Assembly: GCF_024495425.1 (NCBI RefSeq)
Contig: NZ_JANHJR010000002.1
Span: 372,001 to 436,000 of the forward strand
Direction of reading: 5' to 3'
From: Haloarchaeobius litoreus
GTDB taxonomy: Archaea > Halobacteriota > Halobacteria > Halobacteriales > Natrialbaceae
Length of the DNA stretch: 64,000 nucleotides
The notes under the pieces are model-generated. The model saw only the letters and a program-made list of their open reading frames with translations. It had not been told where the DNA came from and searched no databases. Positions 16,058-25,016 of the stretch are shown here, piece by piece. How positions within the stretch are numbered: position 1 is the stretch's first letter; every line of letters starts with the position of its first letter. Made by a program: the position numbers and the translations under genes.

Positions 16058-17379
16058 ACGGCGAGGTCGCGCGGGACGACCGGCAGGACGGCGGTGACGC
16101 CCCGGCCGACACGTCCGCCGGCGCGCCGTTCGACGGTCCCGCGGCCGACGGCGGCCCCGACATCCGCCGGCTCGACGACTGGGATGCGGGCGTCCTGCGT
16201 GACCTCGTCGCCGACTTCGGCGGGCCGCTGTACGTCCTCGACATCGACCGCGTCCGGGAGAACTACCGCCGACTCGCGGCGGCGTTCCCCGACGCGGACG
16301 TGTACTACGCCGCGAAGGCCAACGCGCTCGGGCGAGCACTCGCCGCGCTCGCCGACGAGGGTGCGGGCATCGAGTGTGCGAGCGCCGGCGAGGTGCTCCG
16401 GGCGCTCGACGCCGGCGTCCCCGCGGAGCGCGTGCAGTACACGGCGGTCAACCCGCCGGCGCGCGACCTCGACCTCGTCGTCGACCGCTGGCGCGAGCAC
16501 CCTGAGCTGACCGTCACGGTCGGCGCGCTCGACACGCTCGACCGCCTCGCCGAGCGCGGCTACGACGGCCGGCTCTGCCTGCGGGTCACGCCCGGCGTCG
16601 GTGCGGGCCACCACGAGAAGGTCCGCACGGGCGGCGACGCCACCTTCGGCGTCCCGTACGACCGCGCGGTCGACGCGCTCGCCGCAGCCGACGAGTACGG
16701 CTTCGACGTGGTCGGCGTCCACGCCCACGCCGGCTCGGGCATCACCGACGCCGACGACCTTGCGGCCCACCGCGAGCTCGTCGGTCGGATGGGCGACCTC
16801 GTCCGCGAGGCTCCGTTCGACCTGGAGTTCGTCGACGTGGGCGGCGGCTTCGGCGTCCCCTACCACGCGGACGACGACCCGCTCGACCTCGACGCCGTCG
16901 CTGCAGCCACCCGCGACGCCCTGGGCGACGTGGACGCGACGCTCAGAGTCGAGCCCGGCCGCTACGTGGTGGCCGACGCGGGCGTGCTCCTGACCACGGT
17001 CAACACCGTCAAGGAGACGCCCGACACCGTCGTCACCGGCGTCGATGCCGGGATGACGACGCTCGCGCGCCCCGCGATGTACGGCGCGTACCACGCGATC
17101 CGGAACCTCTCCGCGGACGGCCGCGAGACGGTCCCCCAGACCGTCGCCGGCCCCATCTGCGAGAGTTCGGACACGTTCTGTACGGACCGCCCGCTCCCCG
17201 CCCCGGAGCGCGGCGACACCCTCGCCATCGGCAACGCCGGCGCGTACGGCTACGAGATGGCGAGCCACTACAACTCCCGGCCGCGACCAGCCACGGTCTC
17301 AGTCACGGCGGGGACGGCGACGCTCGCGCGACGGCGCGAGACGCTCGCCGACGTCACGAGACCGGAGGTACCAGAATGA
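16054..17379 (+). CDS. lysA: Diaminopimelate decarboxylase
   Basis: A 441-residue PLP enzyme of the alanine racemase fold that converts meso-diaminopimelate to lysine. The PLP lysine is K88 in YYAAKAN. HAHAGSG and VDVGGGFG line the cofactor site. GPICESSD carries the catalytic cysteine of the dimer partner. The first 35 residues are an acidic extension absent from most LysA proteins, which is common in halophiles. The start overlaps dapD by 4 nt, supporting this long N-terminus. It overlaps dapF at its 3' end. Confidence 0.9.
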   Translation: MNGEVARDDRQDGGDAPADTSAGAPFDGPAADGGPDIRRLDDWDAGVLRDLVADFGGPLYVLDIDRVRENYRRLAAAFPDADVYYAAKANALGRALAALADEGAGIECASAGEVLRALDAGVPAERVQYTAVNPPARDLDLVVDRWREHPELTVTVGALDTLDRLAERGYDGRLCLRVTPGVGAGHHEKVRTGGDATFGVPYDRAVDALAAADEYGFDVVGVHAHAGSGITDADDLAAHRELVGRMGDLVREAPFDLEFVDVGGGFGVPYHADDDPLDLDAVAAATRDALGDVDATLRVEPGRYVVADAGVLLTTVNTVKETPDTVVTGVDAGMTTLARPAMYGAYHAIRNLSADGRETVPQTVAGPICESSDTFCTDRPLPAPERGDTLAIGNAGAYGYEMASHYNSRPRPATVSVTAGTATLARRRETLADVTRPEVPE

Positions 17380-18257
17380 GCATCTCACAACGACACGTAC
17401 GATACGGCAAGTACCACGGCACCGGCAACGACTTCATCGTCGTCGACGCGGACGAGTACGTCCCCGACCGTGGGGCGTTCGCGGCACACCACTGCGACCG
17501 CGTCAACGGCATCGCTGGCGACGGCGAGCGCGCTGGCGCGGACGGCGTGCTCTTCCTCGCACTCGAGGACAAGTACAACCCGCCCCGCGTCGTCATGACG
17601 CTCGTCCAGCCCGACGGCTCGACCGCCGAGATGTGCGGCAACGGCGCGCGCGTCGCCGCCGAGTGGGCGATGGCCCGCACCGGCGCGAGCGAGGTCATGA
17701 TCGACACCCAGGCGGGCACCCGCCACGCGCGACGGATCGACGGTCCCGACGGCGGGCCCGAGGTCGCCATCGAGATGGGCGAGCCATCCTTCGCGCCGGA
17801 GGTCGTCCCGCTCGACCGCGACGAGCCGCTCGTCGAGGGTCAGCTCGAGGGCTACGCGGTCACCGGTATCAACACCGGCGTCCCGCACGCCGTCATCTTC
17901 GTCGACGACGTGGCGGCGGTCGACCTCGCGGCCGACGCGCCGCCGATCCGCCACCACGACGTCTTTCCCGAGGGTGCGAACGTCACGTTCGCCGCACCGC
18001 GCGACACCGGTGGCTACGACCAGCGCACGTTCGAGCGCGGCGTCGAGGGCGAGACGCTCTCGTGTGGCACCGGCGCGGTCGCCATCGCCGCGGTCGCGGC
18101 CCATCTCGGGCGCTGCGAGGACGACGTGGTCACCGTCTCCCCGCCGGGCGGCGACCTCCGCGTCGAGGTGCCGGACGACGGGCCGGCCGTGCTCTACGGC
18201 CCAGTGGCCCACGAGTTCGACGGCGAGGTGCCGGTGACGCCGCCGACGGCCGACTGA
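17376..18257 (+). CDS. dapF: Diaminopimelate epimerase
   Basis: A 293-residue cofactor-independent racemase that turns LL- into meso-diaminopimelate, the LysA substrate. The two catalytic cysteines are C87 in EMCGNGAR and C230 in LSCGTGA. The N-terminal KYHGTGNDFIVVD is diagnostic. ATG 17376 overlaps the lysA stop by 4 nt and its TGA overlaps the dapE ATG by one base. Confidence 0.92.
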   Translation: MSISQRHVRYGKYHGTGNDFIVVDADEYVPDRGAFAAHHCDRVNGIAGDGERAGADGVLFLALEDKYNPPRVVMTLVQPDGSTAEMCGNGARVAAEWAMARTGASEVMIDTQAGTRHARRIDGPDGGPEVAIEMGEPSFAPEVVPLDRDEPLVEGQLEGYAVTGINTGVPHAVIFVDDVAAVDLAADAPPIRHHDVFPEGANVTFAAPRDTGGYDQRTFERGVEGETLSCGTGAVAIAAVAAHLGRCEDDVVTVSPPGGDLRVEVPDDGPAVLYGPVAHEFDGEVPVTPPTAD

Positions 18258-19372
18258 TGGACGAGGCGTTCGACCCCGTCGAGTTCCTGCACCGGGCGGT
18301 GCCGGTCGCGTCCCACGAGGACGTCTCCGAGATGCGGACGCTCCTCGTGGACGAGCTGGCGAGACACGGCGTCGACGCGACGGTCGACGACGCCGGCAAC
18401 ACCCTGGCGACACGCGGCTCGGGGCAGCCGCACGTCGTCCTGAACACGCACATCGACACCGTTCCGCCACACGTCCCCTACGAGTACGACGCCGACGCTG
18501 GCGTGATTCGGGGGCGCGGCTCTTGCGACGCGAAGGGACCGCTGGCGGCGCTGCTCGCTGCCTTTCTCACCACCGACCCCGGCGACGGCCGGGTGACACT
18601 GGCGGTAACGCCGGACGAGGAGGTGCTGTCGACCGGCGCACACCACCTCGTCACGGGGAACGACGGCGAGCCCGTGCCTGCAATCGCAGACGCGGACGCC
18701 TTCGTCGTCGGCGAGCCGACCGACCTCGACGTCTGCACCGCAGCGAAGGGCCGGTTTCAGGGCACCGTGACGCTCTCGGGCGAGAACGCACACGCGGCCG
18801 AACCTGGCTCTGGAGTCAACGCCGTGAGCGCGCTGGCGCGGGTGCTCGACGCGCTGGAAACGTTCGACGAGCGTGACGACGCGCCCGGGACACACCCGCA
18901 GCTCGGCCGAGCGACGCTCACGCCGACGACCGTGGAGGGCGGGACGGCGACGAATCAGGTCCCGGCGTCGGCGCAGCTGGTGCTGGACCGCCGGTCGATC
19001 CCACCCGAGACCGCCGACGGCTTCCGGGCGGCGCTGCTTGACCACCTCCGCGAGGCGGTGCCCGCCGACGTTGGTGTCGACTTCTCGTTCACCGACCGCG
19101 AGACGCCGTTCCTCGGGCCGTGGGCGACCGACGAGGACGCCGCGGTCGTCCGGGCCATGCGCGGGGCTGGCGCTGGCGCGTGTCGGCCGTTCACCGCGGC
19201 GACGGAGGCGTCGTACTTCGCCGAGCGCGCGCCGACGGTCGTCTTCGGCCCGGGGGTACTGGCCGACGACGAGGGCGCGGTCGCACACGCGCCGCGGGAG
19301 TACGTCACCGTCGACGCCGTCGAGCAGGCGGCGGCGGTGGTGACGGATGCGGTCGAATCACTGGTCGGCTGA
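18257..19372 (+). CDS. dapE: Succinyl-diaminopimelate desuccinylase-like M20 peptidase
   Basis: A 371-residue zinc amidohydrolase of the M20 family. Metal ligands are visible as H65 and D67 (NTHIDTVPP), D91 (GSCDAKGP) and the catalytic pair E121-E122 (TPDEEV). The lid/dimer domain begins near 170. The family also contains ArgE and LysK, but the position as last gene of the dap operon supports desuccinylation of N-succinyl-LL-diaminopimelate. It begins one base before the dapF stop ends. The following spacer has no strong terminator. Confidence 0.85.
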   Translation: MDEAFDPVEFLHRAVPVASHEDVSEMRTLLVDELARHGVDATVDDAGNTLATRGSGQPHVVLNTHIDTVPPHVPYEYDADAGVIRGRGSCDAKGPLAALLAAFLTTDPGDGRVTLAVTPDEEVLSTGAHHLVTGNDGEPVPAIADADAFVVGEPTDLDVCTAAKGRFQGTVTLSGENAHAAEPGSGVNAVSALARVLDALETFDERDDAPGTHPQLGRATLTPTTVEGGTATNQVPASAQLVLDRRSIPPETADGFRAALLDHLREAVPADVGVDFSFTDRETPFLGPWATDEDAAVVRAMRGAGAGACRPFTAATEASYFAERAPTVVFGPGVLADDEGAVAHAPREYVTVDAVEQAAAVVTDAVESLVG

Positions 19373-19673
19373 GCGCGGAGCAGCAGCTATCGGTTTCGAC
19401 TGGCGAACAGGCGGCACGTGCTTCTCCGTCCCGGGTGTGCCACGCTCCCGCCCAGGCCACGGAACGGCGGTGTTCAGACCACGCCGCGTCTGGTTACGTG
19501 CTGGTATTTGAACCCTCGTCCACGCAACCGCGTCGGGCCAGCAACGAACCATACTGCTTCTGGTGGGTCGGTTTCTTCGAGGAAAACGTCGAAACTCAGC
19601 TCTAGAGGCCACGAAGAACCTCGAAAATATCCGAACAGAATATTTATGGGTTCACGTATCTAATTCTGGAGTT
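19373..19673. other. Intergenic region between dapE and the ABC exporter
   Basis: No gene is supported in this 301-bp gap. Its right end holds a clear AT-rich promoter, with ATATTTATGG at 19639-19648, about 26-35 bp before the ATG at 19674. The ABC exporter transcript should therefore be nearly leaderless. A tRNA-like TTCAAAT stretch on the minus strand near 19504-19511 lacks pairing arms. Confidence 0.4.
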
Positions 19674-20627
19674 ATGAGCGCGATTTCGGTGGACGGGCTG
19701 ACGAAGGAGTACGGAGACATCCTCGCCAACGACGCGGTGTCGTTCGAGGTCGCGGCGGGTGAGACGTTCGGCTACCTCGGGCCGAACGGGGCGGGGAAGA
19801 CGACGACCATCCGGACCATCATGGGGTTCCAGTCCCCGACGTCGGGCACGGCGTCCGTTCTCGGTGCGGACGTGCGGGACGAGGCAGCGCTCGTCGAGGC
19901 GAAGGCGAACGTCGGCTACCTGCCGTCGAACCCGGGGTTCGACGGGACGGCGACCGGGACGGAGATTCTCGACCTGCACGCGTCGGTCAAGGGCGACTCG
20001 CGTCGCACGGAGCTACTCGACCTGTTCGACGTGCCCGTCGAGCGGAAGATCCGGAGCTACTCGACCGGCCAGAAGCAGAAGCTCGGGCTCGTGCAGGCGT
20101 TCATGCACGACCCGGACCTCGTCGTGATGGACGAGCCGACCGCCGGGCTGGACCCGCTCGTCCAGCAGCGTTTCAACGAGTTCGTCCGGGAGGAGACCGC
20201 GAACGGGACGACCATCTTCCTCTCCTCGCACGTCCTGAGCGAGGTGCAGCGGGTCTGCGACCGTGTGGGAATCATCCGCGACGGCCGCATCGTCACGGTC
20301 GAGCGCGTCGGCGACCTGCTCGACCGTAGCGGGAAGTTCGTCCGCCTCGGCGTCGCCAGCGACGTGGCCGCAGAGGACATCACGCTCGACGGGGTCCACG
20401 ACGTGTCGGTTCGACCCGTCGATGGCGTCGCCGCCGAGGCAGCAGCTGGCGGCGCGGGCGGTGCCGTCACCGCGGCGGCGACCGAGCTCACGTTCACCTT
20501 CACGGGCGACCTCAACGAACTGGTCGACTTCGTCGACGACTTCGACGTGCTCGAACTCGACGTCGAGGAGGCACCGCTGGAGGACGTGTTCATGCGCTTC
20601 TACGACGACGAGGAGGTGACGGTCTGA
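19674..20627 (+). CDS. ABC transporter ATP-binding protein
   Basis: A 317-residue ABC-2-type ATPase. Walker A GPNGAGKTT is at 36-44, the signature appears as YSTGQKQKLGL, and Walker B as DLVVMDEPTAGLDPL, then the switch histidine in FLSSHVLSEV. A C-terminal accessory domain of about 90 residues follows. It pairs with the next permease gene (stop and start overlap by one base) and a TetR regulator, an arrangement typical of drug or lipid exporters. The substrate is unknown. The TATA box about 30 bp upstream predicts a short-leader mRNA. Confidence 0.85.
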   Translation: MSAISVDGLTKEYGDILANDAVSFEVAAGETFGYLGPNGAGKTTTIRTIMGFQSPTSGTASVLGADVRDEAALVEAKANVGYLPSNPGFDGTATGTEILDLHASVKGDSRRTELLDLFDVPVERKIRSYSTGQKQKLGLVQAFMHDPDLVVMDEPTAGLDPLVQQRFNEFVREETANGTTIFLSSHVLSEVQRVCDRVGIIRDGRIVTVERVGDLLDRSGKFVRLGVASDVAAEDITLDGVHDVSVRPVDGVAAEAAAGGAGGAVTAAATELTFTFTGDLNELVDFVDDFDVLELDVEEAPLEDVFMRFYDDEEVTV

Positions 20628-21415
20628 TGTTCGAGTTCGCGTGGTACCACGGCCGCCGCCGCATCAAGGGCGCGGGGGCGCTGACCGTCGGGCTCGGGCT
20701 GATGACCGCGCTGTACGTCTACATGTTCCCGACCATCACCAGCGAGGTGAACCTGGACGAGTACGTCGAGGCGTGGCCGCCCGCCCTCCGGGAGGCGTTC
20801 GGCGTGGAGTCGCTGAGCACCATCGAGGGCTTCCTCGCGACGGAGCTGTACGCCTTCGGCTGGGTCATCCTGCTCGGGCTGTACGTCGCCTACAGCGCCG
20901 CGTCGCTCGTCGCCGACGACGTCGAGCACGGCCGGATGGACATGACCCTCTCGCTGCCGGTGACCCGGTCGCGCGTGCTGCTGGAGAAGTTCGCCTCGAT
21001 GCTCGTGCCGGTGTTCCTCGTGAACCTGGCGATGCCCGTCATCGTCTACGTCGGCGTGTTCGCCATCGACGAGTCCATCTCCGTCGCGGACCTCGTGATG
21101 GTCCACGCGCTGTCGATTCCGTACCTGCTCGCGGCGGCGGCGGTCGGGCTCCTCGCGTCGGTCGCGTTCGACCGGGCGAGCATCGCCCAGCGCGCCGCCA
21201 TGGGCGTCGTCTTCGGGCTGTTCCTCGTCGACTCCGTCACCTCGGGCACCGACTTCGCGTGGCTCGGGGCGCTCTCCCCGACCCGCTACTACGACCCGGC
21301 CGCGATCCTCGTCCGCAGCAGCTGGGACCTCCAGGGGGCGGGTATCCTGCTCGGGGCGACGGTCGTGCTCGTCCTCGCCAGCCGTGAACTGTTCCGCCGG
21401 AAGGACATCCAATGA
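20627..21415 (+). CDS. ABC-2 type transporter permease
   Basis: A 262-residue polytopic membrane protein with about six helices (starting near 16, 75, 125, 155, 200 and 235), including LGLYVAYSAASLVADDVEHGRMDMTLSLPVTRSRVL, split here as a typical ABC-2 coupling region. It forms the membrane channel of the exporter with the preceding ATPase. The stop overlaps the TetR start by 4 nt. The substrate is not predictable. Confidence 0.8.
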   Translation: MFEFAWYHGRRRIKGAGALTVGLGLMTALYVYMFPTITSEVNLDEYVEAWPPALREAFGVESLSTIEGFLATELYAFGWVILLGLYVAYSAASLVADDVEHGRMDMTLSLPVTRSRVLLEKFASMLVPVFLVNLAMPVIVYVGVFAIDESISVADLVMVHALSIPYLLAAAAVGLLASVAFDRASIAQRAAMGVVFGLFLVDSVTSGTDFAWLGALSPTRYYDPAAILVRSSWDLQGAGILLGATVVLVLASRELFRRKDIQ

Positions 21416-22011
21416 GCGGTGGATTCAGCGACGCAGAACGCGAACGGATCCGCGAGGGGCTCGTCGCCGAGGGTCGAGAGCTGTTCAGCCGCTACGGGCT
21501 GTCGAAGACGACGCTCGCCGACCTCACCGACCCGGTGGGTATCGCCACGAGCACGTTCTATCAGTTCTTCGACTCGAAGGAGGCGCTCTACCTCGAAATC
21601 CTCGAACGGGAGGGCGAGGAGCTGCTGCCCCGGATGCTCGCCCCGTTCGAGGAGCACGACGACCCAGAGAACGCCATCGTCGGCTTCCTCACCGCGCTGA
21701 TGGACGAGATAGAGACGAACCCGCTGATGCGCCAGCTCGTAATCGACTCGGACGAACTCGACAGGCTCCGCGAGCACCACACCGAGGCGGAGCTGCGCGA
21801 GGAGCGCGAGCAGAGCCTCGCGTACTTCCTGCCGTACGTCGAGGCGTGGTACGAGGCGGGCCAGGTGGAGGGGCCGAGCCCGGAGACCGTCGCGAACGCC
21901 ATCCGGTCGGTGTCGTTCCTGACGCTGCATCAGGAGGACATCGGGGAGGACCGCTACCGGGAGACGCGGGACCTCGTCATCCGGGCCGTGGCGAAGGGGC
22001 TGACGGCGTAG
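21412..22011 (+). CDS. TetR-family transcriptional regulator
   Basis: A 199-residue regulator. The N-terminal helix-turn-helix (about 8-55) reads RIREGLVAEGRELF, then TTLADLTDPVGIATSTFYQFF and DSKEALYLEIL, the standard TetR DNA-binding core. The C-terminal ligand domain is helical and acidic. It is the last gene of the exporter operon, so autoregulated repression of the ABC genes is the likely role. It converges with the next gene, leaving only 3 bp between stops. Confidence 0.85.
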   Translation: MSGGFSDAERERIREGLVAEGRELFSRYGLSKTTLADLTDPVGIATSTFYQFFDSKEALYLEILEREGEELLPRMLAPFEEHDDPENAIVGFLTALMDEIETNPLMRQLVIDSDELDRLREHHTEAELREEREQSLAYFLPYVEAWYEAGQVEGPSPETVANAIRSVSFLTLHQEDIGEDRYRETRDLVIRAVAKGLTA

Positions 22012-22014
22012 GCG

Positions 22015-23097
22015 CTACGGCTGCCACCGGGAGCAGCGCTCGTGGACGGTCGCTCGGAGCCGGTCGGCTCCCGCCTCGCGCTCGGCTTCGTCCACGTCGA
22101 ACACGTCGAGTGCGGCGTCGAAGTTGAACAGCTCGTGGCAGTCGACGAGCAGCGCGTAGGCGTCTCGGTTCGCAGCGAACCGGTCGGCGGTCTCGTCACC
22201 GCCGGCTTCGCGGTAGCCGGCGACGAGGCCCGCACGGATGCGCTCGTGTCGGTCCGGCGCGTCGACCGTGAACGACCAGGAGCCGCCGGCCAGACTGCGC
22301 TCCACGAACGCGAGGTCGTACGCCGGTGTGCCGGCGAACTGGAACTCCCAGTCGAGGAACGCAGCGATCTCGCCGCTCTCCGGGTCGGCGAGCAGGTTGT
22401 CGAGCGAGTGGTCGATTCTGCAGACCGCCGGGTCGTCGGGGTCGTCCACGCGCTCGATGGCCGCCTCGACCGCTGGCGCGACCGTCTCCTGAAGGTCGGC
22501 GAAGCGCGTCTCGTCCAGCCCGGCGACCACGCCCTCGACCGACGACCGGAGACAGTCGCTCCAGTCCTCGACAGGGTCCGCGACGACGAGCTGGTCGGTG
22601 TCCGCGCTTGGGCGGCCGCCCGCGAGCGGCTCCTCGTACTCGACGCCGACGTAGCCGTAGTCGTCGACGGCGCCCATCGCGTGCAGGCTGGCGAGGTGCC
22701 GGCCGGACGAGCGTGCGAGGGCGTCGATCCGGTCAGCGGTCAGGTCGCCCAGCCAGGTCCGGTCGAAGTCCGCGCCGGGTTCCCGCGACGAGAGGAAGAA
22801 GGGTGCCGGGAGTTCGTCGTGCTCGTCGACGACGCCGAACACCTCGGGAACGGGGACGGTCGTGTGCTCGCCGACGATGGCGAGCATCCGCGCCTCCACG
22901 TCGCAGGTCGCCGGTTTCCCGTCGGGCGTCGCCTTGAGGACGCAGTCGCGCGGTCCGCTCCCGGTCTCGACGGTGAGCAGGTAGACGATCTGGTGGCCGG
23001 CCGTCGCGGGCGTCGCCTCGACCACCCGCCAGTTCGGTTCTATCTGCTGTACCATCCGCTGTATCGTGTCGCCATCGGTGGTTCTGTCGTCGTTCAT
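22015..23097 (-). CDS. Aminoglycoside phosphotransferase-fold kinase
   Basis: A 360-residue protein of the APH/choline kinase fold. The catalytic loop appears as RIDHSLDNLL and the metal-binding DFG equivalent as FLDWEF. The glycine-poor N-lobe holds VYLLTVETGSGPRDCVLKA with the ATP lysine. Families with this fold phosphorylate antibiotics, choline, homoserine or methylthioribose, and the substrate here cannot be told. The ATG at 23095-23097 starts MNDDRTTDG; the longer frame to 23493 is a read-through of the spacer. Confidence 0.7.
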   Translation of the reverse strand: MNDDRTTDGDTIQRMVQQIEPNWRVVEATPATAGHQIVYLLTVETGSGPRDCVLKATPDGKPATCDVEARMLAIVGEHTTVPVPEVFGVVDEHDELPAPFFLSSREPGADFDRTWLGDLTADRIDALARSSGRHLASLHAMGAVDDYGYVGVEYEEPLAGGRPSADTDQLVVADPVEDWSDCLRSSVEGVVAGLDETRFADLQETVAPAVEAAIERVDDPDDPAVCRIDHSLDNLLADPESGEIAAFLDWEFQFAGTPAYDLAFVERSLAGGSWSFTVDAPDRHERIRAGLVAGYREAGGDETADRFAANRDAYALLVDCHELFNFDAALDVFDVDEAEREAGADRLRATVHERCSRWQP

Positions 23098-23458
23098 GTG
23101 TCGTGTGTCTCTGTGGTTCGTGTCCGGCTGCTGTGCGTGGTGATACGTCCGTCGTCGGGACGGTGCGTGGTGTCGTGTGTGGAAGCGTGCATGGCTGGCT
23201 GGTCGCTGTGCTGCGATCGATGCAAAGCCAGTCGACGAAACGGCCCGTCGGCTGGCTACTGGTGAATGCGAGAGAGAACCGCCGACGCGGACGCTATCGG
23301 GGGCGTCGCGGTCGGCGGGGAACCGGCGTCGAGTCGAGCCCGGACGACGCGGTGCCCGGAGGTGGCTGGCTCGACGGCCGGGCGAGTTCAGTGACTCATC
23401 GTTGCCAGACGCATCGGGAACCGACGTAAAAGCCTTTGTGGAGGTGTGAGGGCTGGTT
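23098..23458. other. Intergenic region, no gene seen
   Basis: This 361-bp gap lies between purB and the phosphotransferase gene, both on the minus strand. It is slightly T/G-rich near 23100-23230. I see no open frame with coding character, repeat or RNA, and no clear promoter box. Confidence 0.35.
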
Positions 23459-24838
23459 TCAGTCCAGCTCGTCCACCAGCTCGCTGCCGACACCCACGTA
23501 GCCGGCGGGGGTGAGCGCCTTCAGTTCCTCGCGGACGCGCTCGTCCACGTCGAGGTCGTCGAACAGGTCGTGGAAGTCCGCGATGGTGACGCGCTTGCCC
23601 CGGGTCAGCTCCTTGACGCGCTCGTAGGCCGCGGTGTCGCCCTCGCGTCGGAGGATGGTCTGGACGGCCTCGCCGATGACCTCGGGCGTGGCTTCGAGGT
23701 CGTCCCGGGCGACCTGTTCGTTGGGAACGACCTTCGCGAGCCCGCTCCCCGTCTTGCCGTAGGCGACGAGGCAGTGGGCGAACGCCGCGCCGATGTTGCG
23801 CTTGACCGTCGAGTCGGAGAGGTCGCGCTGGAGCCGCGAGGTGGTGACGTAGTCCGCCAGGAACGTCAGGTCGGAGTTCGCCTTCGAGAGGTTGCCCTCG
23901 CTGTTCTCGAAGTCGATGGGGTTGACCTTGTGGGGCATCGTCGACGAGCCGGTCTCGCCCGCGGCGGCCTCCTGGCCGAGGTAGCGCTTCGAGACGTAGA
24001 GCCAGGCGTCGCGGTCGAGGTCGAGCAGGACGTTGTTCGCCCCGCGGACCGCGTCGAACACGGCGGCGAGGTCGTCGCAGGGGTTGACCTGCGTCGTCAG
24101 CGGCTCGTGTGCGAAGCCGAGGCCGGTGACGAACTCGCGGCTGAACGCGCGCCAGTCTACGTCGGGGTAGGCGGCGACGTGCGCGGCGAGCGTGCCGGAG
24201 GCACCGCCGAGCTTGCCGGTGATGTCCTCGCTCGCGGCGCGGATGCGGGCCTCGGCGCGGCCGAGCCGGGCGGCGTAGACGGCGAACTCCTTGCCGAAGG
24301 TGGTCGGTGTGGCGGGCTGGCCGTGGGTGTGCGCGAGCATCGGTACGTCGCGGTACTCGCGGGCCATCCCGGTGAGCGTCTCCCGAATCGAGGCGAGCTC
24401 GGGCAGGAGCACGTCCTCGACGGCCCCGCGGACGAGCAGCCGGTGTGCGAGGTTGTTCACGTCCTCGCTGGTCAGACCGAAGTGGATCCACTGTGCGGCG
24501 TCGAGGCCGTCGGGCAGGTTGAGGCGGACGAAGTACTCGACGGCCTTCACGTCGTGGTTCGTCGCGGGGAGCTCCTCGTACCCCTCCGTCTCGATGGTCT
24601 TGACGAGCTGGGCGTCCTCGCCGTCCCAGTCCTCGTAGAGGGACCGGAGTTCCTCGCGCTGGTCGGCGTCGACCGACAGTGGGGTGGCGTCGAGGTCGGC
24701 GAGCGCGAGGAGGTACTCGACTTCGACCTGCACGCGAGCGCGCAGGAGCGCGGACTCGCTGGCGTACGGCGCGAGCGGACGTGTGCGACCGGCGTAGCGA
24801 CCGTCCAGCGGCGAGACGGCGTCGAGGGGGTCGGGCAT
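23459..24838 (-). CDS. purB: Adenylosuccinate lyase
   Basis: A 459-residue enzyme of the fumarase/aspartase superfamily that cleaves SAICAR and adenylosuccinate in purine synthesis. The signature GSSTMPHKVNPIDFENSEG carries the mobile catalytic loop serine. THGQPATPTTFGKEF and SLDGRY (start of the chain) match family motifs. The ATG at 24836-24838 (MPDPLDAVSPLDGRY) is preferred over an in-frame GTG three codons upstream. The promoter region is shared with the divergent purN-purH gene and holds an inverted repeat. Confidence 0.9.
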   Translation of the reverse strand: MPDPLDAVSPLDGRYAGRTRPLAPYASESALLRARVQVEVEYLLALADLDATPLSVDADQREELRSLYEDWDGEDAQLVKTIETEGYEELPATNHDVKAVEYFVRLNLPDGLDAAQWIHFGLTSEDVNNLAHRLLVRGAVEDVLLPELASIRETLTGMAREYRDVPMLAHTHGQPATPTTFGKEFAVYAARLGRAEARIRAASEDITGKLGGASGTLAAHVAAYPDVDWRAFSREFVTGLGFAHEPLTTQVNPCDDLAAVFDAVRGANNVLLDLDRDAWLYVSKRYLGQEAAAGETGSSTMPHKVNPIDFENSEGNLSKANSDLTFLADYVTTSRLQRDLSDSTVKRNIGAAFAHCLVAYGKTGSGLAKVVPNEQVARDDLEATPEVIGEAVQTILRREGDTAAYERVKELTRGKRVTIADFHDLFDDLDVDERVREELKALTPAGYVGVGSELVDELD

Positions 24839-24899
24839 ACGCGACACTGCTCCCCGACCCGGAAAAAGCGTGTCGGATGCGCGCTCGGAAACGCAGCCG

Positions 24900-24966
24900 T
24901 TCTATGCACGTTTGTGTTTATTCGGGGCGCCCGAACACGCCGAGACTGGTTGGTGGGTGCATAGAA
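24900..24966. promoter_or_regulatory. Inverted repeat between divergent purine genes (candidate operator)
   Basis: TTCTATGCAC at 24900-24909 and its exact reverse complement GTGCATAGAA at 24957-24966 flank a 47-bp AT-richer stretch containing TTTGTGTTTATT. The outer flanks are also similar (ACGCAGCCG versus ACGCCGAGA read inward). The arms lie 62-71 bp from the purB start and 51-60 bp from the purN-purH start. One regulator could therefore act on both promoters. Confidence 0.45.
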
Positions 24967-25016
24967 TCTCGGCGTGGACCGCAACTCCTTTTGCCCGGGC
25001 CGGACCCACTTCAGGT

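Noticed and set aside
19490-19580. A possible tRNA on the minus strand
   Set aside because: It has a TTCAAAT T-loop-like string, but the T stem does not pair and no acceptor or anticodon arm can be drawn. At most a remnant.
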